Assembly (NCBI RefSeq): GCF_030389495.1
Contig: NZ_CP127832.1
Location: 868,001 to 932,000, forward strand
Direction of reading: 5' to 3'
Length of the DNA stretch: 64,000 nt
From: Ligilactobacillus cholophilus
GTDB taxonomy: Bacteria > Bacillota > Bacilli > Lactobacillales > Lactobacillaceae
A program made the position numbers and the translations under genes. How positions within the stretch are numbered: the stretch's first letter is position 1; every line of letters begins with the position of its first letter. The notes below the pieces were generated by a model. That model was given only the letters and a program-made list of their open reading frames with translations, searched no databases and was not told the DNA's origin. Shown here one piece after another: positions 1-9,644 of this stretch.

Positions 1-444
1 ATCTGTTACATGACCATCGCTTTCAATTGAAACAAGCAATTTTTTGCTTACTTCTGGGATTGTTTGCAAGTCTTCATTAAGTTTATCAACAGATTTTAAA
101 TCAATTTCATCATCTGCTAACTCTCTAAAAAATGCTTTAACTACATTCGTAGCACGCAAAACTTTAGCAATCATCGCAAGTTCTTTTCCGTTTAATGTAG
201 CATCAATCTCTAATCGTTTTAATAAAGCTTTGATATCCAACAACTTAGGCATTGGTATTCCGCCCTTTAATCTTAAGATATCAGCTCCATCCTGTGTTTC
301 TGCCAAATTACGCTCAATTGTTTCAGCATCTGAACTTGGAATTAAATTTAATGCTAATTTTTTACCATTCTCTGTTACAGTATAATCTGCAATTTTTTGT
401 CGAATTTTATCATATTCTAATGTTTTTAAAATTTTAGAATGCAT
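1..444 (-). CDS. mutS2: Endonuclease MutS2, N-terminal part (runs off the left edge)
   Basis: The first 148 residues of a MutS2 family protein are visible. The reading frame is open to base 1, so most of the gene, including the ATPase and the Smr nuclease domain, lies outside. The start MHSKILKTLEYDKI follows an AAAGGAGG ribosome binding site and is typical of MutS2, as are the later residues ILRLKGGIPMP. Family knowledge: MutS2 acts on recombination intermediates and on collided ribosomes rather than in mismatch repair. It lies just downstream of zapA and cvpA on the same strand, the usual order in lactobacilli, and is probably cotranscribed with them. Confidence 0.93.
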   Translation of the reverse strand, partial: MHSKILKTLEYDKIRQKIADYTVTENGKKLALNLIPSSDAETIERNLAETQDGADILRLKGGIPMPKLLDIKALLKRLEIDATLNGKELAMIAKVLRATNVVKAFFRELADDEIDLKSVDKLNEDLQTIPEVSKKLLVSIESDGHVTD

Positions 445-465
445 CCGTAAATCCTCCTTTCATAG

Positions 466-966
466 TTAATTAGATATATTATCAAAAATATTTTGTGAAA
501 AAAGCGGAGTTTTTGTTAAAATCCATTGTGCAACATTTGATTCATGTACACTTTGTTGCACATTTGAGTTTGGCCATGCTGACATCAACAATAACCCAAA
601 GAAAATCACTATATACATTAAAATCGTTGAAAGTGCTGCACCTGCAAGTGCATTAAGTTGTGAAATTAAAGGCAATTTAGTTATGCCATTAACTGTTTTC
701 GCAACCACGCGATAAATAATACTACCAACAATTGCGATAATCCAAAAAGCCAATACTTGATAAAATATAGTTGAAAAATCAACATTTTTACATAACGCTG
801 GTAATGCACCTGATAACGCAATTCCCATTGGTTTAGCTAAAAAAATTGCTAGCAAAAATACAACAATATATCCTGCAGCACTCATTAACGTCATTAATAA
901 TCCACGTTTATAACCAAAGCGAAATGCAAGAATTAATAAAAGAATTATAATCAATGTTACTAGCAT
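466..966 (-). CDS. cvpA: CvpA family membrane protein
   Basis: This 166-residue protein has about four hydrophobic segments (near residues 1-20, 28-45, 68-88 and 105-128) and fits the CvpA/colicin V production family. It has no recognisable enzyme motif. It sits between zapA and mutS2 with 13 and 21 base gaps, so the three are likely one transcript. Its molecular role in Gram-positive bacteria is not settled; the name comes from E. coli, where loss affects colicin V export. Confidence 0.85.
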   Translation of the reverse strand: MLVTLIIILLLILAFRFGYKRGLLMTLMSAAGYIVVFLLAIFLAKPMGIALSGALPALCKNVDFSTIFYQVLAFWIIAIVGSIIYRVVAKTVNGITKLPLISQLNALAGAALSTILMYIVIFFGLLLMSAWPNSNVQQSVHESNVAQWILTKTPLFSQNIFDNISN

Positions 967-979
967 ATTATCACCTATA

Positions 980-1225
980 TTAATTTAATTGTTCCTTTAA
1001 CTTATCTAATTCTTCCTGTTTTTCTAATTGATCAGATACAGCATTTATTGCCAATAATAATGCTGCTTTCTTTTCTGATAATGAAGGCATTAGCTTCTTT
1101 ATTGTAGCTAATTCTTGATTAGTAATTTCCATTACTGCATCCATATGTTCTGGTGTACTTTTTCCAATTATTGTAAATTCTTCTCCATCAATTTCAACTT
1201 TAAAACGTCTTTTTCTTTCCGCCAT
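980..1225 (-). CDS. zapA: Cell division protein ZapA
   Basis: An 81-residue protein with the ZapA layout: a small globular N-terminal half (KRRFKVEIDGEEFTIIG) and a C-terminal charged helix likely to form a coiled coil (LEKQEELDKLKEQLN). ZapA binds FtsZ and bundles Z-ring filaments. It is the first gene of a zapA-cvpA-mutS2 group. The start is supported by an AAGGATGAGACGG ribosome binding region, and an extended -10 (TGCTAAAAT) reads from about 1261-1268 on the same strand. Confidence 0.88.
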   Translation of the reverse strand: MAERKRRFKVEIDGEEFTIIGKSTPEHMDAVMEITNQELATIKKLMPSLSEKKAALLLAINAVSDQLEKQEELDKLKEQLN

Positions 1226-1321
1226 TCCGTCTCATCCTTTCAAAAAACTCAATACCATTAATTTTAGCATATTTTGAGGTTTATTAGGTTGTTTCCTTAG
1301 TTAAATTCAAAATAAAGTTAC

Positions 1322-1352
1322 ATAAAAAACACAAGAACTTAAAAGTTCTTGT
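1322..1352 (-). terminator. Terminator of the nrdDG-suf operon
   Basis: A perfect 10 bp inverted repeat (arms 1331-1340 and 1343-1352, ACAAGAACTT) with a two-base spacer is followed on the minus strand by a run of T. It lies 20 bases past the sufB stop and before zapA. Confidence 0.9.
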
Positions 1353-1372
1353 GTTAATTCACAAATTAAAAT

Positions 1373-2794
1373 TTAACCTACAGAACCATCCATTTGATAT
1401 TCAATCAAACGATTCAATTCAACTGCATATTCCATTGGAAGTTCCTTTGTAAATGGTTCAATAAATCCCATTACAATCATTTCAGTTGCTTTTTTAGCAG
1501 ATAAACCTCGACTCATTAAATAATATAATTGTTCTTCTGATATTTTTGAAACTTTGGCTTCATGTTCAATTGAAACATTACCATTTAAAATTTCATTGTA
1601 AGGCAATGTATTACTTGATGACTTATCATCCATAATAATCGTATCACATTCAACATGACTAAATGATCCTTGGCTGTTTTTACCAAAGCGGACAACACCA
1701 CGATAATCAGCTTTTCCGCCATCTTTGCATAATGATTTAGAAACAATTGAAGAAGAGGTATTTTGTGCATTATGAATCATTTTTGCTCCAGTGTCAGAAA
1801 TAATCCCATTTCCCTCAGTATCTTTTCCTGCAAATGCAATTGAAAGCATTGTCCCCTTTGCATTTTCGCCATTTAAATAAACACTAGGATATTTCATAGT
1901 AACTTTTGAACCCAAATTACCATCAACCCACTCCATTGTCGCATTCTCCATTGCCTTTGCACGTTTTGTTTCTAAGCTATAAACATTGTCAGACCAATTT
2001 TGAATTGTTGTATATCTACAATATGCATCTTTTAGAACATTAACCTCAACTACTGCTGCATGCAAACTATCTGCAGAATAGTTAGGTGCTGTACATCCTT
2101 CGACATAATTTACGCTAGCATTCTCATCTACAATAATTAAAGTCCTTTCAAATTGACCAGAATTTCCTTCATTAATTCGAAAATAACTTTGTATTGGAAT
2201 TTTACATTCAACATTTTTAGGAACATAAATAAATGTTCCTCCAGACCACACTGCAGAATTTAAAGCTGCAAGCTTATTATCTGATGGTGGTACAAGTTTT
2301 CCCCAATACTTTTTTATCAATTCAGGATATTCTTGTAATGCCGAATCCATATCCATAAAAATTACGCCTTGTTCTTGAAGTTCAGATTGAATATTATGGT
2401 ATACAGCCTCTGATTCATATTGAGCTGATGACCCAGCCAAATATTTTCGTTCAGCTTCAGGTACCCCAAGTTTATCAAATGTTTCTTTAATTGTATCTGG
2501 AACATCTTCCCATTTACGTGCAACATTTGCTGTATCTTTTCTAAAATAATTAATGTTTTCAAAATCAATTGCTGACAAGTCAGGCCCAAAATTAGGCATT
2601 GGCATTTTTTGATATATTTCAAATGCATTTAATCTAAAATCGAGCATCCATTGAGGTTCATTTTTGATTTTTGAAATCATACGAATTTTATCTGTGGATA
2701 ATCCTCTACCTGTTGTATATAAAGGTTTTACTTGATCTTTAAAGCCATACAGATACTTCTCTCCTAATTGCAAATCATCAGTTTTATTACTCAT
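1373..2794 (-). CDS. sufB: Fe-S cluster scaffold protein SufB
   Basis: A 473-residue SufB, full length for the family. It is a component of the SufBC2D scaffold on which Fe-S clusters are built before transfer to apoproteins. Recognisable family blocks include [22 protein letters not shown] near residue 185, the beta-helix core, and the C-terminal [18 protein letters not shown]. It is the last gene of sufC-sufD-sufS-sufU-sufB and overlaps the end of sufU by 8 bases, which points to translational coupling. Confidence 0.96.
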   Translation of the reverse strand: MSNKTDDLQLGEKYLYGFKDQVKPLYTTGRGLSTDKIRMISKIKNEPQWMLDFRLNAFEIYQKMPMPNFGPDLSAIDFENINYFRKDTANVARKWEDVPDTIKETFDKLGVPEAERKYLAGSSAQYESEAVYHNIQSELQEQGVIFMDMDSALQEYPELIKKYWGKLVPPSDNKLAALNSAVWSGGTFIYVPKNVECKIPIQSYFRINEGNSGQFERTLIIVDENASVNYVEGCTAPNYSADSLHAAVVEVNVLKDAYCRYTTIQNWSDNVYSLETKRAKAMENATMEWVDGNLGSKVTMKYPSVYLNGENAKGTMLSIAFAGKDTEGNGIISDTGAKMIHNAQNTSSSIVSKSLCKDGGKADYRGVVRFGKNSQGSFSHVECDTIIMDDKSSSNTLPYNEILNGNVSIEHEAKVSKISEEQLYYLMSRGLSAKKATEMIVMGFIEPFTKELPMEYAVELNRLIEYQMDGSVG

Positions 2795-3245
2795 TAACTT
2801 GATTTCCTTTCAAACACATTCTTAGGGCATCCCAAGACATCAATACGCATTTCACTCTGATTGGAAACTGCTTAACATTTTTAAATGCAATAGCATCTCC
2901 TAATGCAATTAACATATCTTGATCTATCACTTTATCTGTTACTAATGAATAAAAATTATTAATCAACTTATGAATATCATCAATCCTTTTTGACACAACT
3001 AATTCTGTCATTACCGATGCTGAAGCAGTTGAAAGAATACATCCTTCGCCACTAAATGATATTTTTTGTAAAATGTCATTTTTTATTTCAACTTCAATTG
3101 TTAAATCATCCCCACAAATAGGGTTAAATACCCGCTTAGTAGCTGTTTTATGTACTAATTTTCCGTAATTTCTCGGACTAACTGCATGTTCCTGAATTAT
3201 CTCTTGATACAGTTTATCCAAATCACTATTTTTGATAGAATCCAA
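2787..3245 (-). CDS. sufU: Zinc-dependent sulfurtransferase SufU
   Basis: SufU accepts persulfide sulfur from SufS. The three zinc-ligand cysteines are in NPICGDD, GEGCILS and RVKCVLM. A TTG at 3243-3245 ([14 protein letters not shown]) gives about 152 residues, the usual SufU size, and follows an AGGGA motif inside sufS. The longer open frame to 3335 would add an unusual basic N-terminus that lies entirely within sufS, so I reject it. The gene overlaps sufS by 20 bases and sufB by 8. The start is inferred; the family is clear. Confidence 0.9.
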   Translation of the reverse strand: MDSIKNSDLDKLYQEIIQEHAVSPRNYGKLVHKTATKRVFNPICGDDLTIEVEIKNDILQKISFSGEGCILSTASASVMTELVVSKRIDDIHKLINNFYSLVTDKVIDQDMLIALGDAIAFKNVKQFPIRVKCVLMSWDALRMCLKGNQVNE

Positions 3246-4449
3246 AGAAATCCCTTGCTTTCTTAATTTTTTGAACGAACTGTTCAATTTCTTCTTCAGT
3301 ATTATAGAAATATAAACTTGCTCGACACGTTCCACTTACTTTTAATTCATGCATTAGTGGAATTGCACAATGGTGACCTGTTCGAATCGCTATCCCAAAA
3401 GCATCTAAAAAAGTTGCAACATCATGTGGATGTACTTTACCAATATTAAATGAAACAATTCCTGTTTGATTTTGATTAGGATTTGCATATACTTTTACGC
3501 CTTCAATATTACATATCTTCTCAAGCAAAATTTTCGTTAAATTTTTCTCTCTTTCAAGAATATTCTGCATTCCAATTTTTTTAAGAAAATCAATTGCTTT
3601 TCCTAATCCTATTACACCAGCAATATTAGGAGTTCCTCCTTCAAATCGCCATGGAACATCTTTTAAGATGACATTATCTAAACTGACATCATTAATCATG
3701 CCACCACCATATTCAAGTGGAGCACAATCTTTAAGTAGTTCGCCTTTTCCCCATAAAACACCAACTCCAGTTGGGCCTAACATTTTATGTCCAGAAAAAG
3801 CAACAAAATCTGCATTCCATTTTTGAACATCAATTGGCATGCTGGGAACAGCTTGCGCAGCATCAACAAGGACTAACGCATTATTTTGATGTGCAATTTT
3901 ACAGATTTCTGAAATTGGATTAACAATTCCTAAAACATTTGATACCGCTGTAATTGCAACAAATTTAGTTTTTTCTGTAATTTTACTCTTTAAGTCCTGC
4001 ATATCAAGTGTATAATCAGAGTTCATTTTTACACATTTTAATTTAGCATGTGTGTTTTGAGCAATTATCTGCCAAGGCAAAAAATTGCTGTGGTGCTCCA
4101 TAATTGAAACTACAATTTCATCATCTTCATTTAATTGTTTTTGAACAAAACCGTTTGCAATCCAATTTATAGCTTGTGTCGTTCCCTTTGTAAAAACCAC
4201 TTCACGTTCTGATTTAGCATGAATAAATTCAGCTACCTTTTCGCGAACTTTCTCATATTCAATTGTCGCCTCTGCAGACAATTGATATGCTCCACGATCG
4301 ACATTAGCATTTTGCTTTTGATAATAATCAGTTAATGTTTGAATCACCGTTTGTGGCTTTTGAGTTGTTGCAGCATTATCAAAATATATTAATTTTTTAT
4401 TTTGCAATAAAGGGAAATTCTGTCGAATACTCTTTAAATTACAATTCAT
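3226..4449 (-). CDS. sufS: Cysteine desulfurase SufS
   Basis: A 407-residue class V aminotransferase-fold enzyme that takes sulfur from cysteine with PLP. The PLP lysine lies in SGHKMLGPTG (about residue 223) and the catalytic cysteine in RTGHHCAIPLM (about residue 361). The ending ASLYFYNTEEEIEQ is typical of SufS. It overlaps sufD upstream by 11 bases and sufU downstream, and SufU is its sulfur acceptor. No anomalies were seen. Confidence 0.96.
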   Translation of the reverse strand: MNCNLKSIRQNFPLLQNKKLIYFDNAATTQKPQTVIQTLTDYYQKQNANVDRGAYQLSAEATIEYEKVREKVAEFIHAKSEREVVFTKGTTQAINWIANGFVQKQLNEDDEIVVSIMEHHSNFLPWQIIAQNTHAKLKCVKMNSDYTLDMQDLKSKITEKTKFVAITAVSNVLGIVNPISEICKIAHQNNALVLVDAAQAVPSMPIDVQKWNADFVAFSGHKMLGPTGVGVLWGKGELLKDCAPLEYGGGMINDVSLDNVILKDVPWRFEGGTPNIAGVIGLGKAIDFLKKIGMQNILEREKNLTKILLEKICNIEGVKVYANPNQNQTGIVSFNIGKVHPHDVATFLDAFGIAIRTGHHCAIPLMHELKVSGTCRASLYFYNTEEEIEQFVQKIKKARDFFGFYQK

Positions 4450-5539
4450 TTTCTAGTCTTCTTTCAAGTTGTTTTTTCAATAACATTTGAATATCTTTTT
4501 CAGGAATTTGATCAATAGTTGGCATTAAAAATGCTTTAACAAGCAATTTTTCTGCAACTTTTTTTGATAATCCTCGACTCATTAAGTAATACATTTTTTT
4601 CAAATCAACTTTGCCAATACTTGCAGCATGTCCAGCCTGAACATCATTATCATCAATTAATAAGATTGGATTAGCGTCCCCTTTTGCTTTTTCAGATAAC
4701 ATTAATAAACGATTTTCTTGTTGTGAATTTGCTCCATGAGCGCCATTTTCTATTTTTCCAATACCATTAAACACAATTCTTGCTTGATCCATTACAATTC
4801 CACGCTGCAATATTTTAGCAATGGTCTTTAGTTTGCGATTTATGATTTTAGCATTAAAACCCTGCACTTGTTTGTTATTTGCTAAAGAAATAATTTTTAA
4901 ATCTCCTTGAGCGCCTGTTCCATCTAAAATAATTTCACATTCATTTAAACTATTAGTTAAATTAAAAGCTTCTACATTCCACATAACATTAGCATTTTGT
5001 TCAACTTTAATACGTTGTTTAAAATATGTAGTCGAATTAGATAGATGTTGAATTGTATTTAATTTAAACTGTGCATCACATTTAACGTTTACTTCCTCAA
5101 TAATTTTTGCACCTTTTTTCCCCACAGTTTCTCCGTTAAATGTTTGAATCATTGAAACACTTGATCCAGAGTCCATACACATTACAATTCGACAATCAAG
5201 TTGATCTTCCTGCTTAATTTCAATTTCTATTGGATCAGTAAGTAATAAGTTTTGTGGAACGTAAATAAACAATCCACAATTAAAGGCATTTTCATTATCA
5301 GCAACAAATTGATTTTCATCCTTTGAAATTATCTTCCCCTTGAATTTGTTTATTAATGCAAAACATTCAGTTTTAATATTTTTTAAATCGACAATCTTAA
5401 TCCCCTTATCAACTAACTGCTTTTGATTTTTTACAATAATATGATTGGCTATACTTTCTTGTACTGGATTACCAAAATTCCAATATTTAAAATTAACTTT
5501 CTCAATATCAGGTAATCTTCCATTTTTAAACATTTTCAT
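4439..5539 (-). CDS. sufD: Fe-S cluster assembly protein SufD
   Basis: A SufB paralogue of about 366 residues and partner of SufC in the SufBC2D complex. The C-terminal half carries the family pattern QENRLLMLSEKAKGDANP, then VQAGHAASIGKVD (the conserved histidine) and [17 protein letters not shown]. The start is uncertain: TTG (5542), ATG (5539) and ATG (5533) are all in frame and overlap the end of sufC, and none has a convincing ribosome binding site. The product is therefore probably made by coupling with sufC. Confidence 0.93.
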   Translation of the reverse strand: MKMFKNGRLPDIEKVNFKYWNFGNPVQESIANHIIVKNQKQLVDKGIKIVDLKNIKTECFALINKFKGKIISKDENQFVADNENAFNCGLFIYVPQNLLLTDPIEIEIKQEDQLDCRIVMCMDSGSSVSMIQTFNGETVGKKGAKIIEEVNVKCDAQFKLNTIQHLSNSTTYFKQRIKVEQNANVMWNVEAFNLTNSLNECEIILDGTGAQGDLKIISLANNKQVQGFNAKIINRKLKTIAKILQRGIVMDQARIVFNGIGKIENGAHGANSQQENRLLMLSEKAKGDANPILLIDDNDVQAGHAASIGKVDLKKMYYLMSRGLSKKVAEKLLVKAFLMPTIDQIPEKDIQMLLKKQLERRLENEL

Positions 5540-6296
5540 CAACCAATCTAATTTTTAATCCAAGTTCATCTCTTAACTTAGCATATCCAGTTTTTTCTAA
5601 TTTCTGCGCCATACTAAAATCTCCACTTTTAACAATTCTTCCATCCATCATGACATGCACAACATCTGGATGAATATAATTCAAAAGTCTTTGATAATGA
5701 GTAATCATCAAAGTACTAAAATGTGATGAACGCATTTGATTAACTCCCTTAGCTACCACTTGTAATGCATCTATATCTAAACCAGAATCAATCTCATCAA
5801 GAATAGCTAAATCAGGATCAATCATCATCATTTGTAAAATTTCATTTCTTTTCTTTTCGCCACCTGAAAAGCCTTCATTTAAATTTCTATCAAGCATTTT
5901 TTCAGAAATATCTAAAAATTCCGCATTTTGTTTCAATTTCTGAATAAAACTTAAAATATTTATTTTTCCCTGTCTAGCTTTGACTGTAGCTTTAATAAAT
6001 TCACTATTAGTAATTCCAGGAATTTCAACTGGATATTGCATTGCTAAAAATAAGCCATGACGTGCTCTTTTATCAACTGGCCAATCATTAATTGATTCAC
6101 CATCTAATAAAATTTGGCCATCTAATATCTTATATTTAGGATTTCCCATAATTGTTTCAGAAAGCGTTGATTTTCCAGTTCCATTCGGCCCCATAATAAC
6201 GTGTATTTCTCCAGGGTTAACTGTTAAATTAACTCCCTTTAAAATCATTTTTCCTTCAACTTCGACTTTTAAATTCTTAATTTCAAAAGTTTTCAT
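5526..6296 (-). CDS. sufC: Fe-S assembly ATPase SufC
   Basis: A 256-residue ABC-type ATPase. Walker A is GPNGTGKST (about residues 37-45), the signature is FSGGEKKR, Walker B is LAILDEIDSGLD, and the switch histidine is in LMITHYQR. SufC drives conformational change in SufBD. It begins only 14 bases after the nrdG stop, and no terminator fits between them. The suf genes therefore appear to continue the nrdDG transcript. Confidence 0.96.
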   Translation of the reverse strand: MKTFEIKNLKVEVEGKMILKGVNLTVNPGEIHVIMGPNGTGKSTLSETIMGNPKYKILDGQILLDGESINDWPVDKRARHGLFLAMQYPVEIPGITNSEFIKATVKARQGKINILSFIQKLKQNAEFLDISEKMLDRNLNEGFSGGEKKRNEILQMMMIDPDLAILDEIDSGLDIDALQVVAKGVNQMRSSHFSTLMITHYQRLLNYIHPDVVHVMMDGRIVKSGDFSMAQKLEKTGYAKLRDELGLKIRLVDENV

Positions 6297-6310
6297 TAAT
6301 CATTCTCCTA

Positions 6311-6895
6311 TTATTTGATTAATTTATCCCAAATATGAACTTTATCTTCTTTTAGTGAACGTTGAACATCAATTATTCGTTGATTTGAACTGCCACGAAA
6401 TTGTAATGTTAAATCTTTTTTACTTTCTAAAAAACGTCCGTCCACAAGGATATCAATCAAAGAAAGTAGTTCCAATTTATCTAATGATTCTTGCATTAAC
6501 TCATCCCAGGTATATCCAGTCCATGACCAAATATCTTTAGTATTACCAAATTCTTTGCGTATCTTTTTTGCTAATCTCAAAGTAACTTGAGTATTAAGAA
6601 ATGGTTCGCCACCTAAGAAAGTTATTCCTTGTACATATGGTTGTGCTAAATCTTCCATAATTTGTTCTTCTAAATCATCATCATAAACCTGTCCATAATG
6701 AAAGCTTTGTGCTACCTTGTTATAACATCCTGGACATAAAAATTTACATCCACTTACGTATAAACTACAACGTACACCTTCACCATCAACCATATTAAAA
6801 GGTTTATAATCTGCAATTCGCATCTCACTTAGTTCACTAGCTAACCATTCTTGTGGCTTAGGATTATTTGGTTCTCTCCTATTTCTCATTTTCAT
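6311..6895 (-). CDS. nrdG: Anaerobic ribonucleotide reductase activating protein NrdG
   Basis: A 194-residue radical-SAM activase. The CxxxCxxC cluster motif is in SGCKFLCPGCYN, and GGEP follows in ITFLGGEPFLN. NrdG uses a [4Fe-4S] cluster and SAM to make the glycyl radical on NrdD. It overlaps the 3' end of nrdD by 17 bases and is followed after 14 bases by sufC. The N-terminus is longer than some homologues (a basic leader before MRIADYKPFN). Confidence 0.95.
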   Translation of the reverse strand: MKMRNRREPNNPKPQEWLASELSEMRIADYKPFNMVDGEGVRCSLYVSGCKFLCPGCYNKVAQSFHYGQVYDDDLEEQIMEDLAQPYVQGITFLGGEPFLNTQVTLRLAKKIRKEFGNTKDIWSWTGYTWDELMQESLDKLELLSLIDILVDGRFLESKKDLTLQFRGSSNQRIIDVQRSLKEDKVHIWDKLIK

Positions 6896-9098
6896 TACTC
6901 TTTTCTAAAGTGTTCTTTAAATCGCTTTGCTTATGGCTAGCATGATTTGCCATTTCTTTCGCCATTGAAGGTGTCACATTTTTATGTCTTGCTGCAATTT
7001 CTTCATGTCTTCCGTGAATCATTGGTCTTTGTAATGGATTTCCTAAATAACCACAAGTCCGTTTTACACAATCACATGTCTTGGGATCATGGTTTCCGCA
7101 TGTTGGACATTCAAATCCACGTGCAGTTGCTTTAAATTCACCTTCGAATCCACATTTATAACATTTGTCAATTGGCGTATTTGTTCCTAAATATCCAATC
7201 TTGTCATATGACCAATCCCAAACTGCCTCAAGAGCTTTAGGATTTTGCTTTAAGTTTGGATATTCACAGTAATGAATAAAGCCACCACTTGCATAATGTG
7301 GATAATCCATTTCAAATGTAAGTTTTTCGAATGGACTTGGATGTTTACGAACATCATAATGGAAACTATTTGTATAATACTCTTTATCAGTTATATCTTT
7401 TACCCGACCAAATTTTTTAATATCTAATTGGCAAAAACGGTCAGTTAACGATTCACTTGGTGTTGAATATACACTAAAATGATAGCCATATTGTTTTGCC
7501 CAACTCTTACAATGATCATCTAAAGTTTTAACAACTTTAACTGTAAAATCATGAGCAGTTTGATTATGTTCCCAATTTGGACCAAAGAAAACTGTACCTA
7601 CTTCATATAAACCAATATAACCAAGCGAAACAGTTGCACGATCTCGATTAAAGAACTTATCAACACTTTCATCTGGCTTTGCTTTCATTCCAAAAGCACC
7701 ATATTGATATAGAATAGGTGCATTTTGAGGTTTAGCACCTTCTACAATTCGTTTTACTCTAAATAATAAAGCGTCTCTTACAAGATGTAGCCGATCTTCT
7801 AAAATTTCCCAGAATAAATCTTGATTTCCCTTTGATTCCATTGCAATACGTGGAAGATTTAAAGTTACAACTCCCATATTTGCACGCCCATCATTTATTG
7901 CCTTACCATTTTCGTCTGTCCATTTTGGTAAGAAAGAACGACAACCCATTGGAGATTTAAAATTACCAGTTATGTCAACTAATGCTTGATAATTTAAAAT
8001 ATCTGGATACATTCTTTTAGAAGAACACTTTAAAGCAAGTTGTTTAATATCATAATTAGGATCTTCAGAATAGTAATTTACACCTTTTTTAATTGCAAAT
8101 AATAATTTAGGAAAAATTGCTGTTCTATGATTTTTACCTAGTCCATCAATTCTTACTTGTAATATTGCTTTTTGAATTTCACGACTAATCCATGAAGTTC
8201 CTAATCCAAATCCTACTGAAGTAAATGGTGTTTGACCATTTGTAGTAAATAATGTATTTATTTCATATTCCAATGCTTGCATTGAATCATAAATATCTTT
8301 AATAGTTTGCTTTTTAGCGAATTTTTCTTGAACTGTTTCATCTGAACTTAATTGTTCTGCTTCTTTTAAATGTTTCTTATAATTTTTATTTGCGTAAGGT
8401 TCGAGTAATGTGTCAATATGATCAACTGTACAACCACCATATTGTTGACTTGAAACACTTGCAATAACTTGTGTAATTTGTGCTACAGCTGTTTGGATTG
8501 ATTTTGGTTCTTCAACTTCTGCATTTCCAATTTTAAATCCATCTCGGAACAAAGTTTCAAAATCAATTAAACAACAATTACTGTATGCTTCAAGTGGAGA
8601 ATAATCTAAATCATGGAAGTGAATATTTCCTTTTAAGTGGGCCTTCGCAATATGTTCAGGCATCATTGTTAATCCTGTTGTTTTCCCAACAGCACCTGCA
8701 ATTAAATCACGTCTAGTACTGAATAACTTACTATCTTTATTAGCATTTTCATGAACTAATCTAGCATCTTCATTTACTAGTCGATTCAATCTTTGTACTG
8801 GATTAATTTGTTCTTTAAATTCTGTTGCAATCATTTCCTTATGCTTTAAATAGTTTTGAACTTGTTCTGAAAAATCCATATTTTTTAAAACATTTAGAAA
8901 ACTCTTTTCAATTTGATCTGTTGAAACTTTATTTTGACCACTCAATTCTTTTGAAAATGATTCTAAAATTTCATTCTCATTTTCTGATAAGGATAAATCA
9001 TTGATCAAAAATTTAATTTTATAAAGTTCAAATGGAACTTCAAATCCATCTCTTTTAATACATGTTTCAGGTAATTGATACATATTGATTTTATTCAT
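6879..9098 (-). CDS. nrdD: Anaerobic ribonucleoside-triphosphate reductase NrdD
   Basis: A 739-residue class III ribonucleotide reductase, which makes dNTPs without oxygen. An ATP-cone region lies at the N-terminus (CIKRDGFEVPFELYKIKFLI). The C-terminal zinc site has two CxxC pairs (CYKCGFEG, CPTCGNH), and the glycyl radical loop is KRTCGYLGNP. It is the first gene of the nrdDG-suf operon. Two NrdR-like boxes lie upstream at 9145-9190. A strictly anaerobic reductase fits a fermentative, microaerophilic organism. Confidence 0.97.
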   Translation of the reverse strand: MNKINMYQLPETCIKRDGFEVPFELYKIKFLINDLSLSENENEILESFSKELSGQNKVSTDQIEKSFLNVLKNMDFSEQVQNYLKHKEMIATEFKEQINPVQRLNRLVNEDARLVHENANKDSKLFSTRRDLIAGAVGKTTGLTMMPEHIAKAHLKGNIHFHDLDYSPLEAYSNCCLIDFETLFRDGFKIGNAEVEEPKSIQTAVAQITQVIASVSSQQYGGCTVDHIDTLLEPYANKNYKKHLKEAEQLSSDETVQEKFAKKQTIKDIYDSMQALEYEINTLFTTNGQTPFTSVGFGLGTSWISREIQKAILQVRIDGLGKNHRTAIFPKLLFAIKKGVNYYSEDPNYDIKQLALKCSSKRMYPDILNYQALVDITGNFKSPMGCRSFLPKWTDENGKAINDGRANMGVVTLNLPRIAMESKGNQDLFWEILEDRLHLVRDALLFRVKRIVEGAKPQNAPILYQYGAFGMKAKPDESVDKFFNRDRATVSLGYIGLYEVGTVFFGPNWEHNQTAHDFTVKVVKTLDDHCKSWAKQYGYHFSVYSTPSESLTDRFCQLDIKKFGRVKDITDKEYYTNSFHYDVRKHPSPFEKLTFEMDYPHYASGGFIHYCEYPNLKQNPKALEAVWDWSYDKIGYLGTNTPIDKCYKCGFEGEFKATARGFECPTCGNHDPKTCDCVKRTCGYLGNPLQRPMIHGRHEEIAARHKNVTPSMAKEMANHASHKQSDLKNTLEKSNENEK

Positions 9099-9141
9099 TA
9101 TTCTTTCCTCCCACTAAATATGTACTTTTATTTTAGCACCT

Positions 9142-9191
9142 ATTCTACATGTTGTATATGTCATTTTTATTAAGTACAATATGTTGTGTAA
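9142..9191 (-). promoter_or_regulatory. Paired NrdR-like boxes upstream of nrdD
   Basis: Two copies resembling the NrdR box (consensus about ACACWATATVTWGTGT) read on the minus strand as ACACAACATATTGTAC-like (9175-9190) and ATACAACATGTAGAAT-like (about 9142-9158). Their starts are about 31 bases apart, roughly three helical turns, which is the known NrdR arrangement. NrdR is an ATP/dATP-sensing repressor; its gene is not in this window. Confidence 0.7.
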
Positions 9192-9229
9192 AATAAAATA
9201 ATTTGAATATTTAGCTTTTTATTTATGCA

Positions 9230-9275
9230 AAAAAATAAAAAAAGGAATTTCTCGCGATTGAGAAATTCCTTTTTT
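9230..9275 (-). terminator. Terminator after the ireB-ruvX-DUF1292 group
   Basis: A 13 bp perfect stem (AAAGGAATTTCTC at 9241-9253, partner at 9260-9272) with a six-base loop is flanked by A/T tracts on both sides. It can act in either direction. Its natural client is the DUF1292 gene on the minus strand. Confidence 0.9.
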
Positions 9276-9332
9276 AGAAAATTCTTATCATTAACTCTAA
9301 GAAGGCCTTAAAAAATTCGTCCTAGAATTTTT

Positions 9333-9629
9333 TTATTGCATATTTTCATCATTTAAGAATGTATCCAAAACACCTTCAACCATGTCCCATTCTTCGTCAC
9401 TTTCGATATCATACAATTCTGCATCTGTTGCATCACCATCATTATTTGGATCAAAAGCAAATGCTAAAACATCTACTTGTTCTTCTGGCTCAGACCCTGC
9501 TGGAATTAATAAAATATATGATTTTCCATAATCTTCTGATTCAAAAGTGAATAAAATTTCATATAAACTTTCATTTCCTTGATCATCAACTAAAGTGATT
9601 AAGTTTTCATTTTGTTTGTTATTAGCCAT
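9333..9629 (-). CDS. DUF1292 family protein (YrzB-like)
   Basis: A small acidic protein of 98 residues, very rich in D and E, with the DUF1292 pattern (ITLVDDQGNESLYEILFTF, YILLIP, EEEW-like end). Two ATGs are adjacent; the second sits 7-8 bases from GAGGAG and is preferred. It is encoded right after ruvX and ireB, the usual trio in Firmicutes. Its function is unknown. Confidence 0.88.
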   Translation of the reverse strand: MANNKQNENLITLVDDQGNESLYEILFTFESEDYGKSYILLIPAGSEPEEQVDVLAFAFDPNNDGDATDAELYDIESDEEWDMVEGVLDTFLNDENMQ

Positions 9630-9644
9630 CATATCTCCTCGATT

